From: Streptomyces calvus
GTDB lineage: Bacteria > Actinomycetota > Actinomycetes > Streptomycetales > Streptomycetaceae
NCBI RefSeq assembly: GCF_006782915.1
Contig: NZ_VCNP01000038.1
Location: forward strand, 1 to 52,556
DNA: 52,556 nt
Direction of reading: 5' to 3'
The stretch's first letter is position 1, and the number at the start of each line of letters is the position of its first letter. The position numbers and the translations under genes were made by a program. Shown here piece after piece: positions 8,758 to 17,635 of this stretch. Below the pieces are notes generated by a model. The model did no database searches, was not told the origin of the DNA, and saw only the letters and a program-made list of their open reading frames with translations.

Positions 8758-8901
8758 GGGCGCGCCAACTGTTAGGATCCGGCCACTCACCTGGGGGGTG
8801 TCCGAAACGTCAGGGGTGCCGTGGGGTCCGCGCCCCTCGGCCCGACGGCGTGCGCAGCAACCTCTCCCAGCCTTCCCCTACCGTCGCCGGAGAGGTCCTG
8901 C

Positions 8902-11900
8902 ATGGGCAGACGCGCGTTCGTACGAGGCGCCACCGCCGCCGCTGTTTCCCTCACACTCGCCGTCGGCCTCGGCCCGTTGACGGCCGGCGCCGCGCACGGC
9001 GCGACAGCCTCCGCGGAGGTGGTGGTCCCGGCCACCACGTCCCTGCTGCCCGGGACGAGCCTGCTGAGCGCGGGCCCGTCGGGCTTCCTGCGGCACGAGC
9101 CGGGGCACGGCCTGCTGTGGACCGGACACGACGGCACCGACACGGTGGTCGACGCGTCCGCCGGGGACCCGTACGGCATCACGGCCACCGGCGCCGGATC
9201 GGACGTCGTCGCCCGCCACGACGCCTCCGCCCGGACCGTGACGCTGCGGAACATGGCGTCCGGCGAGGTGGACACGGTCCCGCTGCCCGAGGGCCACGCG
9301 TACTTCAGCACCCTCGGCTCCACGGTCGTCACGACCGCCGGCACCCCGGGCACCGACTCCGTGTGGCACCTGCTGGACCTCCGGGACGACGGCTCCGTGG
9401 CCGACCGCACGGTGGCGGGCGTCCCCTCCGGCACCTACCTGTGGTCCTCCACACCGCTGGGCGACGCCCGCGGGCAGGTCGTGCGGTACCGCAAGGGCGA
9501 CGACATGGTCACCGCCTGGCTCGACGTCGCGCAGGGCCGGCTGACGACCCTGCCGTACGAGGTGCAGTCGTGGTACTACCTCGTCGCGCTCACCCCCACC
9601 CACCTGGTGTGGTGGTACAACGGCACGCTCCACGTCGCCTCCCGCCAGAACCTGGACGCGCCGCCGCGGACCCTGCCCGTCGCCGACGTCGGGCAGGTGC
9701 TGGGCATGGTCGGCGACACGGTCCTCGTCAGCCGCTACGACTCCTCCCTGGGCCGCTACGACATCGGCCTGCCCGCCTGGCGGGTCGACGCCGTGCCACT
9801 GGACGGCTCCGCGCCGCGGACGCTGCTGGCCAGGACGTCGCGGCAGGCCGTGCCCACGGTGGACGGCGGACTGCTGGTGCCGGGCGGCGCGGACCCCGGC
9901 CAGTGGGGTGTCCACCTGGTCGAGGCGGCCGCGGGCGGCGGCGTCACCGTGCGCCGCGTCGCGGACGCCCACCCCCGCAAGGTCGTGCACCCGGTCTCCC
10001 AACTGTCCTTGGATCAGGGCCGGTTGACCACCGTGGAGGAGAACCCGGTGAGCCAGTGGGACCATCTGCACACGCGGGACAACGGCGTCGCCGGGTCCCC
10101 GACGGTGGGCGCCCGCACCGATCGCGGCCGCGTCGCGCCGGAGAGCCACGGCGCGAACCGCCTGCGCGTCCTCGACACCGGTGACGGCCGGACCGTCGTC
10201 TCCGGCCACGGCACCTCCGCCGCCGAGCAGCCGCGTCTCCTCGGCCCGTCCCAGTCGCTGCCCGGCACCCGGATCGACAGCTCCCGCGTCTACGCCTACG
10301 CGGCCGCCGCCCACGGCCGTTTCGCCGCCCTGACCAGGCCGTACGACAGCAACGGCGTGGCCGAGACCCGGGTCGTGGACCTCGACACCGGGCGCACGGT
10401 GCACACCACGACGGACACCGTCCGCGCCCTGTGGGGCACCACCCTGTGGGTGATGTCCGGCAACGACACCGTGGTCCCCGTCGACCTGGTGACCGGGCAG
10501 CGCGGCGAGCCCGTGTGGTTCGGACGCGGCTGTCTGCTCGACGACTTCCAGGCGGTCGGCCGGTGGCTGCTGTGGACGTGCGTGCTCAACTCGGAGGGCC
10601 AGGGCGTCTACGACACCGTCACCAAGCGGAACGTGACGCTCGTGTCGGGGTCCGGCGGGGAGCGGGCGAAGCTCGGTGACGGCTTCGTCGCGACCGTCGA
10701 GTCCGGCCGGCTGAAGGTGATCGACGTGCGCGGCGGGACGCCCGTGGCGCACACGGCCGGCGCGTTCGAGTGGAACTCCTGGGACGTCGACCCGTACACC
10801 GGCGTCATCGCCCAGCTCCGCTCCGACCACTCCGTCCGCCTGACGCCCAGCGGTGTGCCGGTCTCCGCCCTCGCCCAGCGCGACGCCACCGTCGCCGCCT
10901 CGGTGGACGTCAAGGGCGGCACCGTCGCCTGGAACCCGAAGTGGTGGCTGAACAAGCCCGCCGCCTCCTGGAAGCTGACCGTCGCCGACAAGGCCGGCGG
11001 CGCGGTCGTCCGCACGCTGTCCGGCGGCACGGCGCGCGGTGTCATCGGCACGTCGTGGAACGGCAAGGACGGCTCCGGCCGGCTGGTGCGCAACGGCACC
11101 TACACCTGGACGCTGACCGCCACCCCCGCCGACGGGCAGGGCGCCGCGCTGACCAGGACGGGCACCGTCAGGGTCACCGGCGCGGCGGCCGCGCGGCGCG
11201 ACTTCGTCGCCTCGGACGGCTTCGGCGAGATGCTGACGCTGAACGGCACGGGCGGTCTGACGTACCACTACGGAACGGGCAAGGGGACGTTCACCGGGAA
11301 GCGGTCGGGCTCCGGCTGGCCGACGACGATCAGGGCCGTGCCGTACGGCGACCTGAGCGGCGACCGGTGCAACGACGTGCTCGTACGGTTCAGCAGCGGC
11401 GCGCTGCGCGCCTACCGGCCCGGATGCGGCGCGGCACTCACGCCGTCGACGCCGTACACGTCGCTGGGCACCGGCTGGAACCAGTACGACGTCCTCACCT
11501 CACCGGGCGACCTCAGCGGCGACGGCCGGCCGGACCTGATCGCCCGCCAGGCCTCGACCGGCGACGTCTACCTCTACAAGGCGACGAGCACGGGCAAGCT
11601 GTCGGCACGGGTCAAGATCCGCTCGGCGTGGACGGGTTACAAGAAGGTCCTCGGCGCCGGCGACCTCAACGGCGACGGCCACGGCGACCTGCTCGCGCAG
11701 GACAGGTCGAACGAACTGTGGCGCTACGACGGCACGGCCTCGGGCCAGTTCAAGAGCCGGGTGAAGGTCTTCGCCGACTGGGGCGCCTCGTACAACGTGG
11801 TCGTGGGCGTGGGTGACATCACCGGTGACGGCAGGGCCGACATCGTCTCCCGCGACACCTCCGGCGCCGTGTGGCGCAACCACGGCAACGGCAAGGGCTC

Positions 11901-11958
11901 CTTCAGCGGCCGGACGAAGATCACCACCGGCTGGCAGGGGTACAAGGGCGTCTTCTGA
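8902..11958 (+). CDS. Large secreted protein with FlgD-like and FG-GAP/VCBS repeat domains
   Basis: 1018 residues from the ATG at 8902, with GGAGAGG six bases upstream. A signal peptide covers about residues 1-33 (RR then AAAVSLTLAVGLGPLTAGAAHGA). The bulk is a beta-propeller-like region. Around residues 690-755 is a FlgD-type Ig fold (SWNGKDGSGRLVRNGTYTWT). The last ~250 residues hold FG-GAP/VCBS repeats with calcium-type loops: DLSGDRCND, DLSGDGRPD, DLNGDGHGD, DITGDGRAD. No sorting signal or membrane anchor is visible at the C-terminus (WQGYKGVF), so it should be released. The function is not known; proteins of this plan are common in streptomycete secretomes. A terminator hairpin follows at 11980. 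Confidence 0.85.
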   Translation: MGRRAFVRGATAAAVSLTLAVGLGPLTAGAAHGATASAEVVVPATTSLLPGTSLLSAGPSGFLRHEPGHGLLWTGHDGTDTVVDASAGDPYGITATGAGSDVVARHDASARTVTLRNMASGEVDTVPLPEGHAYFSTLGSTVVTTAGTPGTDSVWHLLDLRDDGSVADRTVAGVPSGTYLWSSTPLGDARGQVVRYRKGDDMVTAWLDVAQGRLTTLPYEVQSWYYLVALTPTHLVWWYNGTLHVASRQNLDAPPRTLPVADVGQVLGMVGDTVLVSRYDSSLGRYDIGLPAWRVDAVPLDGSAPRTLLARTSRQAVPTVDGGLLVPGGADPGQWGVHLVEAAAGGGVTVRRVADAHPRKVVHPVSQLSLDQGRLTTVEENPVSQWDHLHTRDNGVAGSPTVGARTDRGRVAPESHGANRLRVLDTGDGRTVVSGHGTSAAEQPRLLGPSQSLPGTRIDSSRVYAYAAAAHGRFAALTRPYDSNGVAETRVVDLDTGRTVHTTTDTVRALWGTTLWVMSGNDTVVPVDLVTGQRGEPVWFGRGCLLDDFQAVGRWLLWTCVLNSEGQGVYDTVTKRNVTLVSGSGGERAKLGDGFVATVESGRLKVIDVRGGTPVAHTAGAFEWNSWDVDPYTGVIAQLRSDHSVRLTPSGVPVSALAQRDATVAASVDVKGGTVAWNPKWWLNKPAASWKLTVADKAGGAVVRTLSGGTARGVIGTSWNGKDGSGRLVRNGTYTWTLTATPADGQGAALTRTGTVRVTGAAAARRDFVASDGFGEMLTLNGTGGLTYHYGTGKGTFTGKRSGSGWPTTIRAVPYGDLSGDRCNDVLVRFSSGALRAYRPGCGAALTPSTPYTSLGTGWNQYDVLTSPGDLSGDGRPDLIARQASTGDVYLYKATSTGKLSARVKIRSAWTGYKKVLGAGDLNGDGHGDLLAQDRSNELWRYDGTASGQFKSRVKVFADWGASYNVVVGVGDITGDGRADIVSRDTSGAVWRNHGNGKGSFSGRTKITTGWQGYKGVF

Positions 11959-11979
11959 GGCGGCTGCGCCACCGCCGCG

Positions 11980-12010
11980 CGGGCCCGGACGACACGTGCG
12001 TCCGGGCCCG
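11980..12010 (+). terminator. Strong hairpin after the VCBS protein
   Basis: CGGGCCCGGACG (11980-11991) pairs perfectly with CGTCCGGGCCCG (11999-12010) around the 7-nt loop ACACGTG. It starts 22 bp after the stop codon. Confidence 0.8.
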
Positions 12011-12150
12011 TTGCCCGCTGCGGACCGGCCGGCACCGACACCGTCCGCGCGCGGCACAACCATCGGCCGGTTCCGGCCGTCCAACAGCGGAAACGATCAC
12101 TCCCGTCGGCCGCCGCCGCGGAGTGGACTTGGTACAAACCGGGAGTTGCC

Positions 12151-13467
12151 ATGAGAACCGCCACCGGCCGCAGCAGACGGACCGGCGCCTACGCGCTCGT
12201 CACGGCGGCGGTGCTGAGCGCCACCGCGCTCGGCACCACACCGGCCTCCGCCGCGAGCGACGCGCTGTGGGTCCAGTCGCCGGAGGGCGCGACGCTGTCC
12301 GTCACACCGGGCTCGTACCAGGAGCTGTCGTTCGGGCTGTACCACGACAACGGCGACTACCACGTCGCCAACGGCGTGCTCGGCCTCGACCTGTCGGAGC
12401 TGGCCGGCGTGGCCGAGGTGACGGTGCCGGACCACTGCTTCCTGAACGCCTCCGGCACCGCCGCCACGTGCGACATCTGGGAGGTCGGCGACATCGGCGG
12501 CAGCTACACCGGGCCGCAGGTCACCATCGGCCTGCGCACCCTGGAGGGCGCCCCGGCCGGTGCGGAGCTGAGCATCGGCCACCACGGTCAGGCGGAGACC
12601 GACGGTCCGGACGGAGTGCTGTACACCCACTGGGGCAGCACACCCGTCACCGTCGAGTCCGTGCCCACGCCGGACCTGGCGCTGACCGAGCCGCAGCCGG
12701 TGGGCCCGCTCAGCCCCGGCGACGCGCTGACCGCGCCCGTCACCGTCACCAACAACGGCGACGCGGCCGCGCACGGCTTCCGCCTCAAGCTGTGGACCAC
12801 GTACGGCCTGGAGGCCGCCGCCACGCCCGCGGGCTGCGTGCGGACGCCGGCCGCCGTGGACGGCGGGGACATGCCGGTCGGGCTGCTGGACTGCACGGTC
12901 GACACGGTCGTGGAGCCCGGCGCCACCGTCACCCTGCCGGAGCCGCCGGCGCTCACCGTGGCGTCCCACGCCCTGTTCGAGCGGATCGACGTGAGCGTGC
13001 AGCCGCTCGACGGCACGCAGGAGCAGAACCAGGACGACAACTTCACCAGCACGTCGGTCACCGCGCACAACACGGCCGACTTCGCCGTCCAGGGCGACGA
13101 GGTCACCGGCGCGGCCGGGGAGACGGTCACCGCGACGATCGGGTTCCGCAACCGCGGTCCCGCCTGGTACGGCAACATCGGCAGCGGCGACGCCGTCGGC
13201 ACCGTCACCGTGGCGGTGCCCGAGGGCGCCACGGTCGTCTCGGCGCCGGAGACCTGCCGGGCCGAGGGCACCGCCGCCTACCGCTGCGAACTCCCTTATT
13301 GGGCAACCCCGGACGACCGGATCCAGTTCCCCTTCGAGCTGCGCGTCGACCGGGTCGTACCGGACGCCACCGGCGCCGTCACGCTCCACACCTCGGACCG
13401 CCAGACGGCCCACGACCCGAAGCCGCACAACTCCCACGCCGTCCTGGCCCTCAACCCCACGGACTGA
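12151..13467 (+). CDS. Secreted protein with CARDB/DUF11-like Ig domains
   Basis: 438 residues from the ATG at 12151 with GGGAG upstream. The signal peptide (about residues 1-34) ends in TPASAAS. The mature part looks like consecutive Ig-like domains: PDLALTEPQPVGPLSPGDAL followed by VTVTNNGDAAAHGF is typical of CARDB/DUF11 modules, and a second one begins near NTADFAVQGDEV. Paired cysteines (CFLN/CDIW and CVRT/CTVD) suggest disulfides. There is no LPXTG signal or C-terminal membrane helix. The role is unknown; an adhesin or wall-associated structural protein is a reasonable guess. It shares direction with the VCBS protein but is separated from it by a terminator. Confidence 0.82.
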   Translation: MRTATGRSRRTGAYALVTAAVLSATALGTTPASAASDALWVQSPEGATLSVTPGSYQELSFGLYHDNGDYHVANGVLGLDLSELAGVAEVTVPDHCFLNASGTAATCDIWEVGDIGGSYTGPQVTIGLRTLEGAPAGAELSIGHHGQAETDGPDGVLYTHWGSTPVTVESVPTPDLALTEPQPVGPLSPGDALTAPVTVTNNGDAAAHGFRLKLWTTYGLEAAATPAGCVRTPAAVDGGDMPVGLLDCTVDTVVEPGATVTLPEPPALTVASHALFERIDVSVQPLDGTQEQNQDDNFTSTSVTAHNTADFAVQGDEVTGAAGETVTATIGFRNRGPAWYGNIGSGDAVGTVTVAVPEGATVVSAPETCRAEGTAAYRCELPYWATPDDRIQFPFELRVDRVVPDATGAVTLHTSDRQTAHDPKPHNSHAVLALNPTD

Positions 13468-13611
13468 CCGCCGACCACCACCGGTGCCCCACGGCCCGGA
13501 GGGCCGAAGAGCGCCGCGTCACCCCCGGGACGCACGTCCCTCACGCGTTCCGGTCGCGCACCGGCGGCCGGCCCGGCCAGACGAACGCGTGGGGGCGGGC
13601 GGGGTCCGGTG

Positions 13612-14030
13612 CATCGGCTGAGCCGTACGAAGCGCAGGAGTAGGCGGACGATGCCCGCGTTGCCCCTCGCCCAGCCGGTGCGCGGTTCGAGGTGGCTCGG
13701 GGTGGCCCGGTGCTCCACGTTGCACCAGCGGGCGCCGTCGCCGTCCCGGGTCGCGCGGGCGGCGAGGACCCGCGCGAGGTCCGGGGCGTCGCCCTTGTTC
13801 CGCGATCCGGTCGCAGGCCGGCGCGCGCACGCCCGCGGTGCCGCAGCAGCGGCCGTTGGTGTCATGGAATCCGGGGCGCGGCCGCCGGGGCAGGCCCGAG
13901 GTGGTGACGGTGCCGGCAACGGTCGGCGAGGGCCGACCACGCGGGGTCGGCGGTGACGTCCCGCAGCAGCCTGCGAGGGCTCCGGCCCGCTCGCACGGGC
14001 CCGGCCACGCGGCCACGGCGTCAGCCTGGG
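13612..14030 (-). pseudogene. Decayed LanC-like (lanthionine synthetase C family) gene, C-terminal part
   Basis: No single frame is coding, but the three minus-strand frames can be stitched into the end of a LanC-like protein. In transcript order: LLRDVTADPAWSALADRC, then after a frame change TVTTSGLP...PGFHDTNGRCCGTAGV (the zinc-binding CCGxAG motif), then after another change NKGDAPDLARVLAARATRDG and TGWARGNAGIVRLLLRFVRL, which is the typical closing GxAGI helix. At least two frameshifts are needed. No start or N-terminal domain is visible. No lanthipeptide precursor, dehydratase or transporter lies nearby, so this is a relic. Confidence 0.7.
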
Positions 14031-14289
14031 CCTCGGCACGGTCGAGCGGGCGGTGCGGGCGAGCGGCAGTGCGGGAGGCGTTCCGGTTGTGAAAGGTCCG
14101 TACGGACTGCCGTCGGACCGTCTGCACGCCGGCCGCGCCACCACGACGGCGATTGAGGTCCGACCGGGACAAGTCGCCTGTGCGCCGGCGCCGTTCGGGG
14201 CGTGACGCCCGGCTCGTCGCCGGGTCGGGGCCGCAAAGGCGTGTGGCAGACTCGCGGGCCGACAACACGCCGTTTCGGGGGAGACACGC

Positions 14290-15183
14290 ATGTACCCAGG
14301 CCAGCCGCAAGGCCCGTACCCACCGCAGGCACCACAAGGTGGCCACCCGCCGCAGGGCCCGTACCCGCCCCAGGGGCAGTACCCGCCGCAGCAGTACCCG
14401 CCCCAGCATGCCCAGCAGCCCCACCAACCCCAGCCCGGGACCTGGCCTCCGCAGCAGCAACCGCACGTGCCGCACCAGCAGCTGGGCGACATGCAGATGG
14501 TGGCCGACCCCGGCCTGACGGTGAACCAGCGCGAGCTGGTCCTCAAGATCCAGACGAGCAGCAAGATGCTCGCCGTCGGCTTCGTGCTGGGCATCCCGCT
14601 CACCTTCGGCGGCCTGCACTACGGCATCACCCAGCAGCCCTCCGGCTTCATCGGCGCCCTCGCCGGCCTCGTCCTGCTGGCCGTCGGCGTCGCCGGATAC
14701 CTCAAGTCGGCCGCGCTGCGGCGCCAGTTGCGGCAGATCACGCCGGACGCCTGGCGGTCCCCGGCCGCGAACCTGCCGGGCGCGCGCAAGGCCGCGACGC
14801 AGGCCGCCTACCTCAACGGCCTGCTCGTCGTACTGTCCCTGGGCGCCACCGGCTGGCTGCTGGTCAAGGGCGCCGGCTGGGGCGCCTACGGCAACTCGTT
14901 CGGCTTCGGTGCCCTGCTCCTCGGCGCCGCCATCCCGGCCGCGCTCGGCCTGGCGGCGGCGAGCACCGTCCCGCAGCTGCTCCGCGTCATCCCGGCCGGC
15001 GCCAAGGTGGGCCGCTCCCTGTACTCCGTGATCATGGCGGTGGGCGTGCTGATGCTGGTCAACGGCGTCAAGAACGGCGAACCCACCGGCCTCGCCGTCG
15101 GCGGCACGGTCACCCTCGTCTGCCTGACCGCCATGACCCTCCTGGGCCGCGCCGCCCGCCGCATGCGCGGCGAAACGGTCTGA
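14290..15183 (+). CDS. Pro/Gln-rich N-terminal tail, six-TM membrane protein (hypothetical)
   Basis: 297 residues from the ATG at 14290 with GGGGGAG upstream. Residues 1-65 are a low-complexity tail of GPYPPQ/QYPPQ repeats ending in PQQQPHVPHQQLG, the kind seen in many actinobacterial membrane proteins. From about residue 95 there are six hydrophobic segments: near MLAVGFVLGIPLTFGG, FIGALAGLVLLAVGVAGYL, LNGLLVVLSLGATGWLLV, ALLLGAAIPAALGLAAA, VIMAVGVLMLV and TVTLVCLTAMTLL. I do not recognise the family and see no catalytic motif. It ends convergently with the TerD-fusion gene across a shared terminator. Confidence 0.8.
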   Translation: MYPGQPQGPYPPQAPQGGHPPQGPYPPQGQYPPQQYPPQHAQQPHQPQPGTWPPQQQPHVPHQQLGDMQMVADPGLTVNQRELVLKIQTSSKMLAVGFVLGIPLTFGGLHYGITQQPSGFIGALAGLVLLAVGVAGYLKSAALRRQLRQITPDAWRSPAANLPGARKAATQAAYLNGLLVVLSLGATGWLLVKGAGWGAYGNSFGFGALLLGAAIPAALGLAAASTVPQLLRVIPAGAKVGRSLYSVIMAVGVLMLVNGVKNGEPTGLAVGGTVTLVCLTAMTLLGRAARRMRGETV

Positions 15184-15195
15184 CCCACACCCCGA

Positions 15196-15226
15196 AAGGC
15201 CCGCTGCGACCAGAACAGCGGGCCTT
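15196..15226. terminator. Bidirectional hairpin between convergent genes
   Basis: AAGGCCCGCTG (15196-15206) pairs perfectly with CAGCGGGCCTT (15216-15226), with a 9-nt loop. It lies 13 bp past the stop of the membrane-protein gene and 35 bp past the stop of the TerD-fusion gene. Confidence 0.75.
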
Positions 15227-15260
15227 CCGCGTCAGCGGCCCTCCCCGCTGGGCCGGCGGG

Positions 15261-17294
15261 CTACACGCCGGCCGTGCGCTCGCCGGAGGTCGTCCGTCGC
15301 GGCGCCGGGCGGTCCAGGTGGGTCACCACCGTGCCGTAGAACCGGTGCACGGCGTCGTCGACACTGCGGATGAAGCCGGTCTCGGCGTTGCCGCGGCTGC
15401 TGCCCATGCCTTTGAAGAGCGACAGCCGGAAGCCGGTGATCTGCGTGCCGTTCTTCGGCAGGAGGTCCGCCGGTTCCGGACGCAGCCGTTCCAGCGTGCC
15501 CCGCGGCCCTCCCGCCTCACCTTCCACCAGCGTCTCGATGTGGAGATCCGCGGGAGCCTCGGCAAGGCGCCGCACCAGCCGTTTCGCCCACGTCAGCGGA
15601 TAACCCTGCTCGGGCGCGGGAATGTCGACGGAGGTGCGCAGCTTGCCGGTGCGCAGGTCCGCGTTGATCGCGAGAATGCCGGGCGTTCCCTCGATGCGCA
15701 GCTCCGCCTGGAGTCTTCCTTCGAGGCAGAGCCGGTCGGCCATGAGGCTCCGGCGGGCTCCGGGGTCGGTCCCGCGCCTGGACCGCTGCACGGGCAGTAC
15801 CTTCTGCCCGAGTTCGCCGCCGAGTCCGAGGCAGACCTGCCGGATGAGGCGCTCCCAGCTCTCCACCACCTCCAGGGCGCGCGGATCTCCCTGGCACAGG
15901 GTCTCGTCGTCGATGCCCTTGCGGACGGGCACCCAGGCCGACCCCATGTTCTGGAAGCCGTGGCAGCCGGAGTTCTCGTGCTGGAGGTAGTGCAGCAGTT
16001 CCTGCAGCAGCCAGGCGTGCGCCATGTTGCCCACGCCCTCGTGCCGGATGAGCAGTTGCGCCTGATGGACCACTTCGGCCCAGGACAGGTGCCACAGGGC
16101 GACCTTGTGCTTGCGCCGCCCGTCGATCCTGACGTCGACCAGCGGACTGCCTTCCAGCGCGACGTCGTTGGAGAGCGTGATGACGGCCTCGTAGCCCCGG
16201 CGCGCGGCGATGTCCATGTACGCCTGCACCTGTTCGGCCTTCAGTGCGTTTCCGTTGGTCTTCGTCTCGACCAGCGCCGTCCACAGCTTCCCGGCCCGCT
16301 CGACCCGGATGACGCCGTCCGGGCGGCGCGGGGTGTCGCCGTGGGGCAGCGAGACCTCGGTGAACGTCTCCATGCGGCCGGCCGGTGCTCCGAAGGCGGC
16401 GGTGAGTCTGCGGCCGAACTCGGGGATCTGCGCCATCACCGACAGCAGCACCGAGGTGGCCCGCGTCTCGCGGTCCCTGTCGCTTTTCAGGACGGAGACC
16501 GGGAAGAGCCTGGACTGCTTCCAGGACTCGTTCTCCGCCAGGGACTTGGCCGCCGCCTTGGGCAGGGTGACCTTCTTCTTCGCCGTGCGGGGCCGCGCAC
16601 GCGTCTTCTTCGGTTGCGTTTCGTCGTCGGACCGCCGGGGCGCCGGAACAGCTTCGAGCGTCGGCTGCGGTGCGGGCTCCGCCGCCGGTTCCGTGACGTG
16701 CGGCTGCTCGTCGTCCGGCCCTGCGTCCGGTGCGTCGCCGATTGCCGCGTCGTCGTCGATGTCGACGCCGAAGTCGGTGGCCAGACCGGCCAGTCCGGTG
16801 GCGTACCCCTGTCCGACGGCCCGGATCTTCCACTCTCCGCCACGTCGGTACAGCTCGCCGAAGATGAAGGCGCTCACCGAACCGGCGTCGTCGATCGAGA
16901 ACCGGAGCAAGCTCTCACCCGAGCCGTCGGCCACCGTCATCTGCAGGTCGCCCAGTTCGCAGAAGTGGCCTCCGTCGTAGCGGCTCGCCGCGACCACGAT
17001 GCGGTCGACACGGTCCGGGATCGCCGTCAGGTCGAAGCTGATCCGGTCCTGGCTGCCGTTGCCCGTGGGCGTCTTGCCCAGCAACTGCACGCTTCCGTCA
17101 GCGGCGACCGGGTTGTTGTAGAAGTAGAAATCGGCGTCGCTGCGCACCTTGCCGTCCGCGTCCAGCAGCAGGACGGAGACATCGGCGTCGCCGTCGCCCG
17201 TCGGGCTGGTCCAGTCGAGACCGACGATCACCGAGCCGGCGTTCTCGCTCAGAGCCGTCAGGCCGACGTTCGCACCCTTGACCAGTTCGTACAT
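15261..17294 (-). CDS. TerD-domain protein fused to a PD-(D/E)XK nuclease-like domain
   Basis: 677 residues from the ATG at 17294, preceded by GGGGGAG. Residues 1 to about 180 are a TerD stress-response domain (MYELVKGANVGL, GLDWTSPTGDGDADVSVLLLD, YFYNNP, RIVVAASRYDGGHFCELGDL, FIFGELYRRGGEWKIRAVGQGY). Residues 180-255 are an acidic/Pro linker ending in a Lys/Arg-rich patch. From about residue 275 there is a restriction-endonuclease-like region: D326 in RPDGVIRV, E343-T-K345 in LVETKTNG, then Q355 in EQVQAYMD fits the PD-(D/E)XK core. The remaining ~250 residues are of unknown fold. TerD proteins belong to Ca-binding tellurite/phage/stress systems, where nuclease fusions have been predicted. 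DNA cleavage is inferred. Confidence 0.8.
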   Translation of the reverse strand: MYELVKGANVGLTALSENAGSVIVGLDWTSPTGDGDADVSVLLLDADGKVRSDADFYFYNNPVAADGSVQLLGKTPTGNGSQDRISFDLTAIPDRVDRIVVAASRYDGGHFCELGDLQMTVADGSGESLLRFSIDDAGSVSAFIFGELYRRGGEWKIRAVGQGYATGLAGLATDFGVDIDDDAAIGDAPDAGPDDEQPHVTEPAAEPAPQPTLEAVPAPRRSDDETQPKKTRARPRTAKKKVTLPKAAAKSLAENESWKQSRLFPVSVLKSDRDRETRATSVLLSVMAQIPEFGRRLTAAFGAPAGRMETFTEVSLPHGDTPRRPDGVIRVERAGKLWTALVETKTNGNALKAEQVQAYMDIAARRGYEAVITLSNDVALEGSPLVDVRIDGRRKHKVALWHLSWAEVVHQAQLLIRHEGVGNMAHAWLLQELLHYLQHENSGCHGFQNMGSAWVPVRKGIDDETLCQGDPRALEVVESWERLIRQVCLGLGGELGQKVLPVQRSRRGTDPGARRSLMADRLCLEGRLQAELRIEGTPGILAINADLRTGKLRTSVDIPAPEQGYPLTWAKRLVRRLAEAPADLHIETLVEGEAGGPRGTLERLRPEPADLLPKNGTQITGFRLSLFKGMGSSRGNAETGFIRSVDDAVHRFYGTVVTHLDRPAPRRTTSGERTAGV

Positions 17295-17635
17295 GGGCTC
17301 CCCCCCCAATAACAGCGCACGTCGACCTCCGAACGCCGACCCCCCCGGCACTCACTGTGACGCGCGTCTCACTCACTGCACACCGGAACTGTAGTGCCCA
17401 ACCGGCACAGGGACGTCGCTGTCCGGCGGAAAAGGCGGCCCCGAACGGTCGCCTACCAGGCTCCGGGCCGTCGTGCGCTCACGCGCTCGTGAGAGCGCCA
17501 CGTCGGGCGGGGTTCCTTCCGGCGAGTGAGGGGTGCAAGCTGGAGGGGAGGCCGCCTCGTCGTCGGGCGCGGGCTCGGGACATGCGGTCTCGCCACTCCG
17601 AGTGAGCTCCAGGGCTCGACAAGGAGGGAAGCGAG
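17295..17635. other. Divergent intergenic region
   Basis: 341 bp between the TerD-fusion gene (minus) and the DUF1326 gene (plus). It must contain both promoters, but I cannot assign hexamers with confidence. The ribosome site AAGGAGGG of the DUF1326 gene lies at its right end. No gene, repeat or strong hairpin is visible. Confidence 0.5.

Noticed and set aside
8878..11268. 796-aa minus-strand open frame
   Set aside because: It is antisense to the secreted FG-GAP/VCBS protein, which has a signal peptide, a ribosome site and recognisable domains. The antisense product is Arg/Gly/Val-rich with no motif, as expected for high-GC shadow frames.
13468..14289. Active lanthipeptide cluster
   Set aside because: Only a frameshifted LanC-like remnant is present; no precursor, dehydratase, kinase-cyclase, protease or transporter gene is nearby.
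14202..17312. 1036-aa plus-strand open frame
   Set aside because: It runs out of frame through the membrane-protein gene and then antisense through the TerD fusion; composition is that of a shadow frame.
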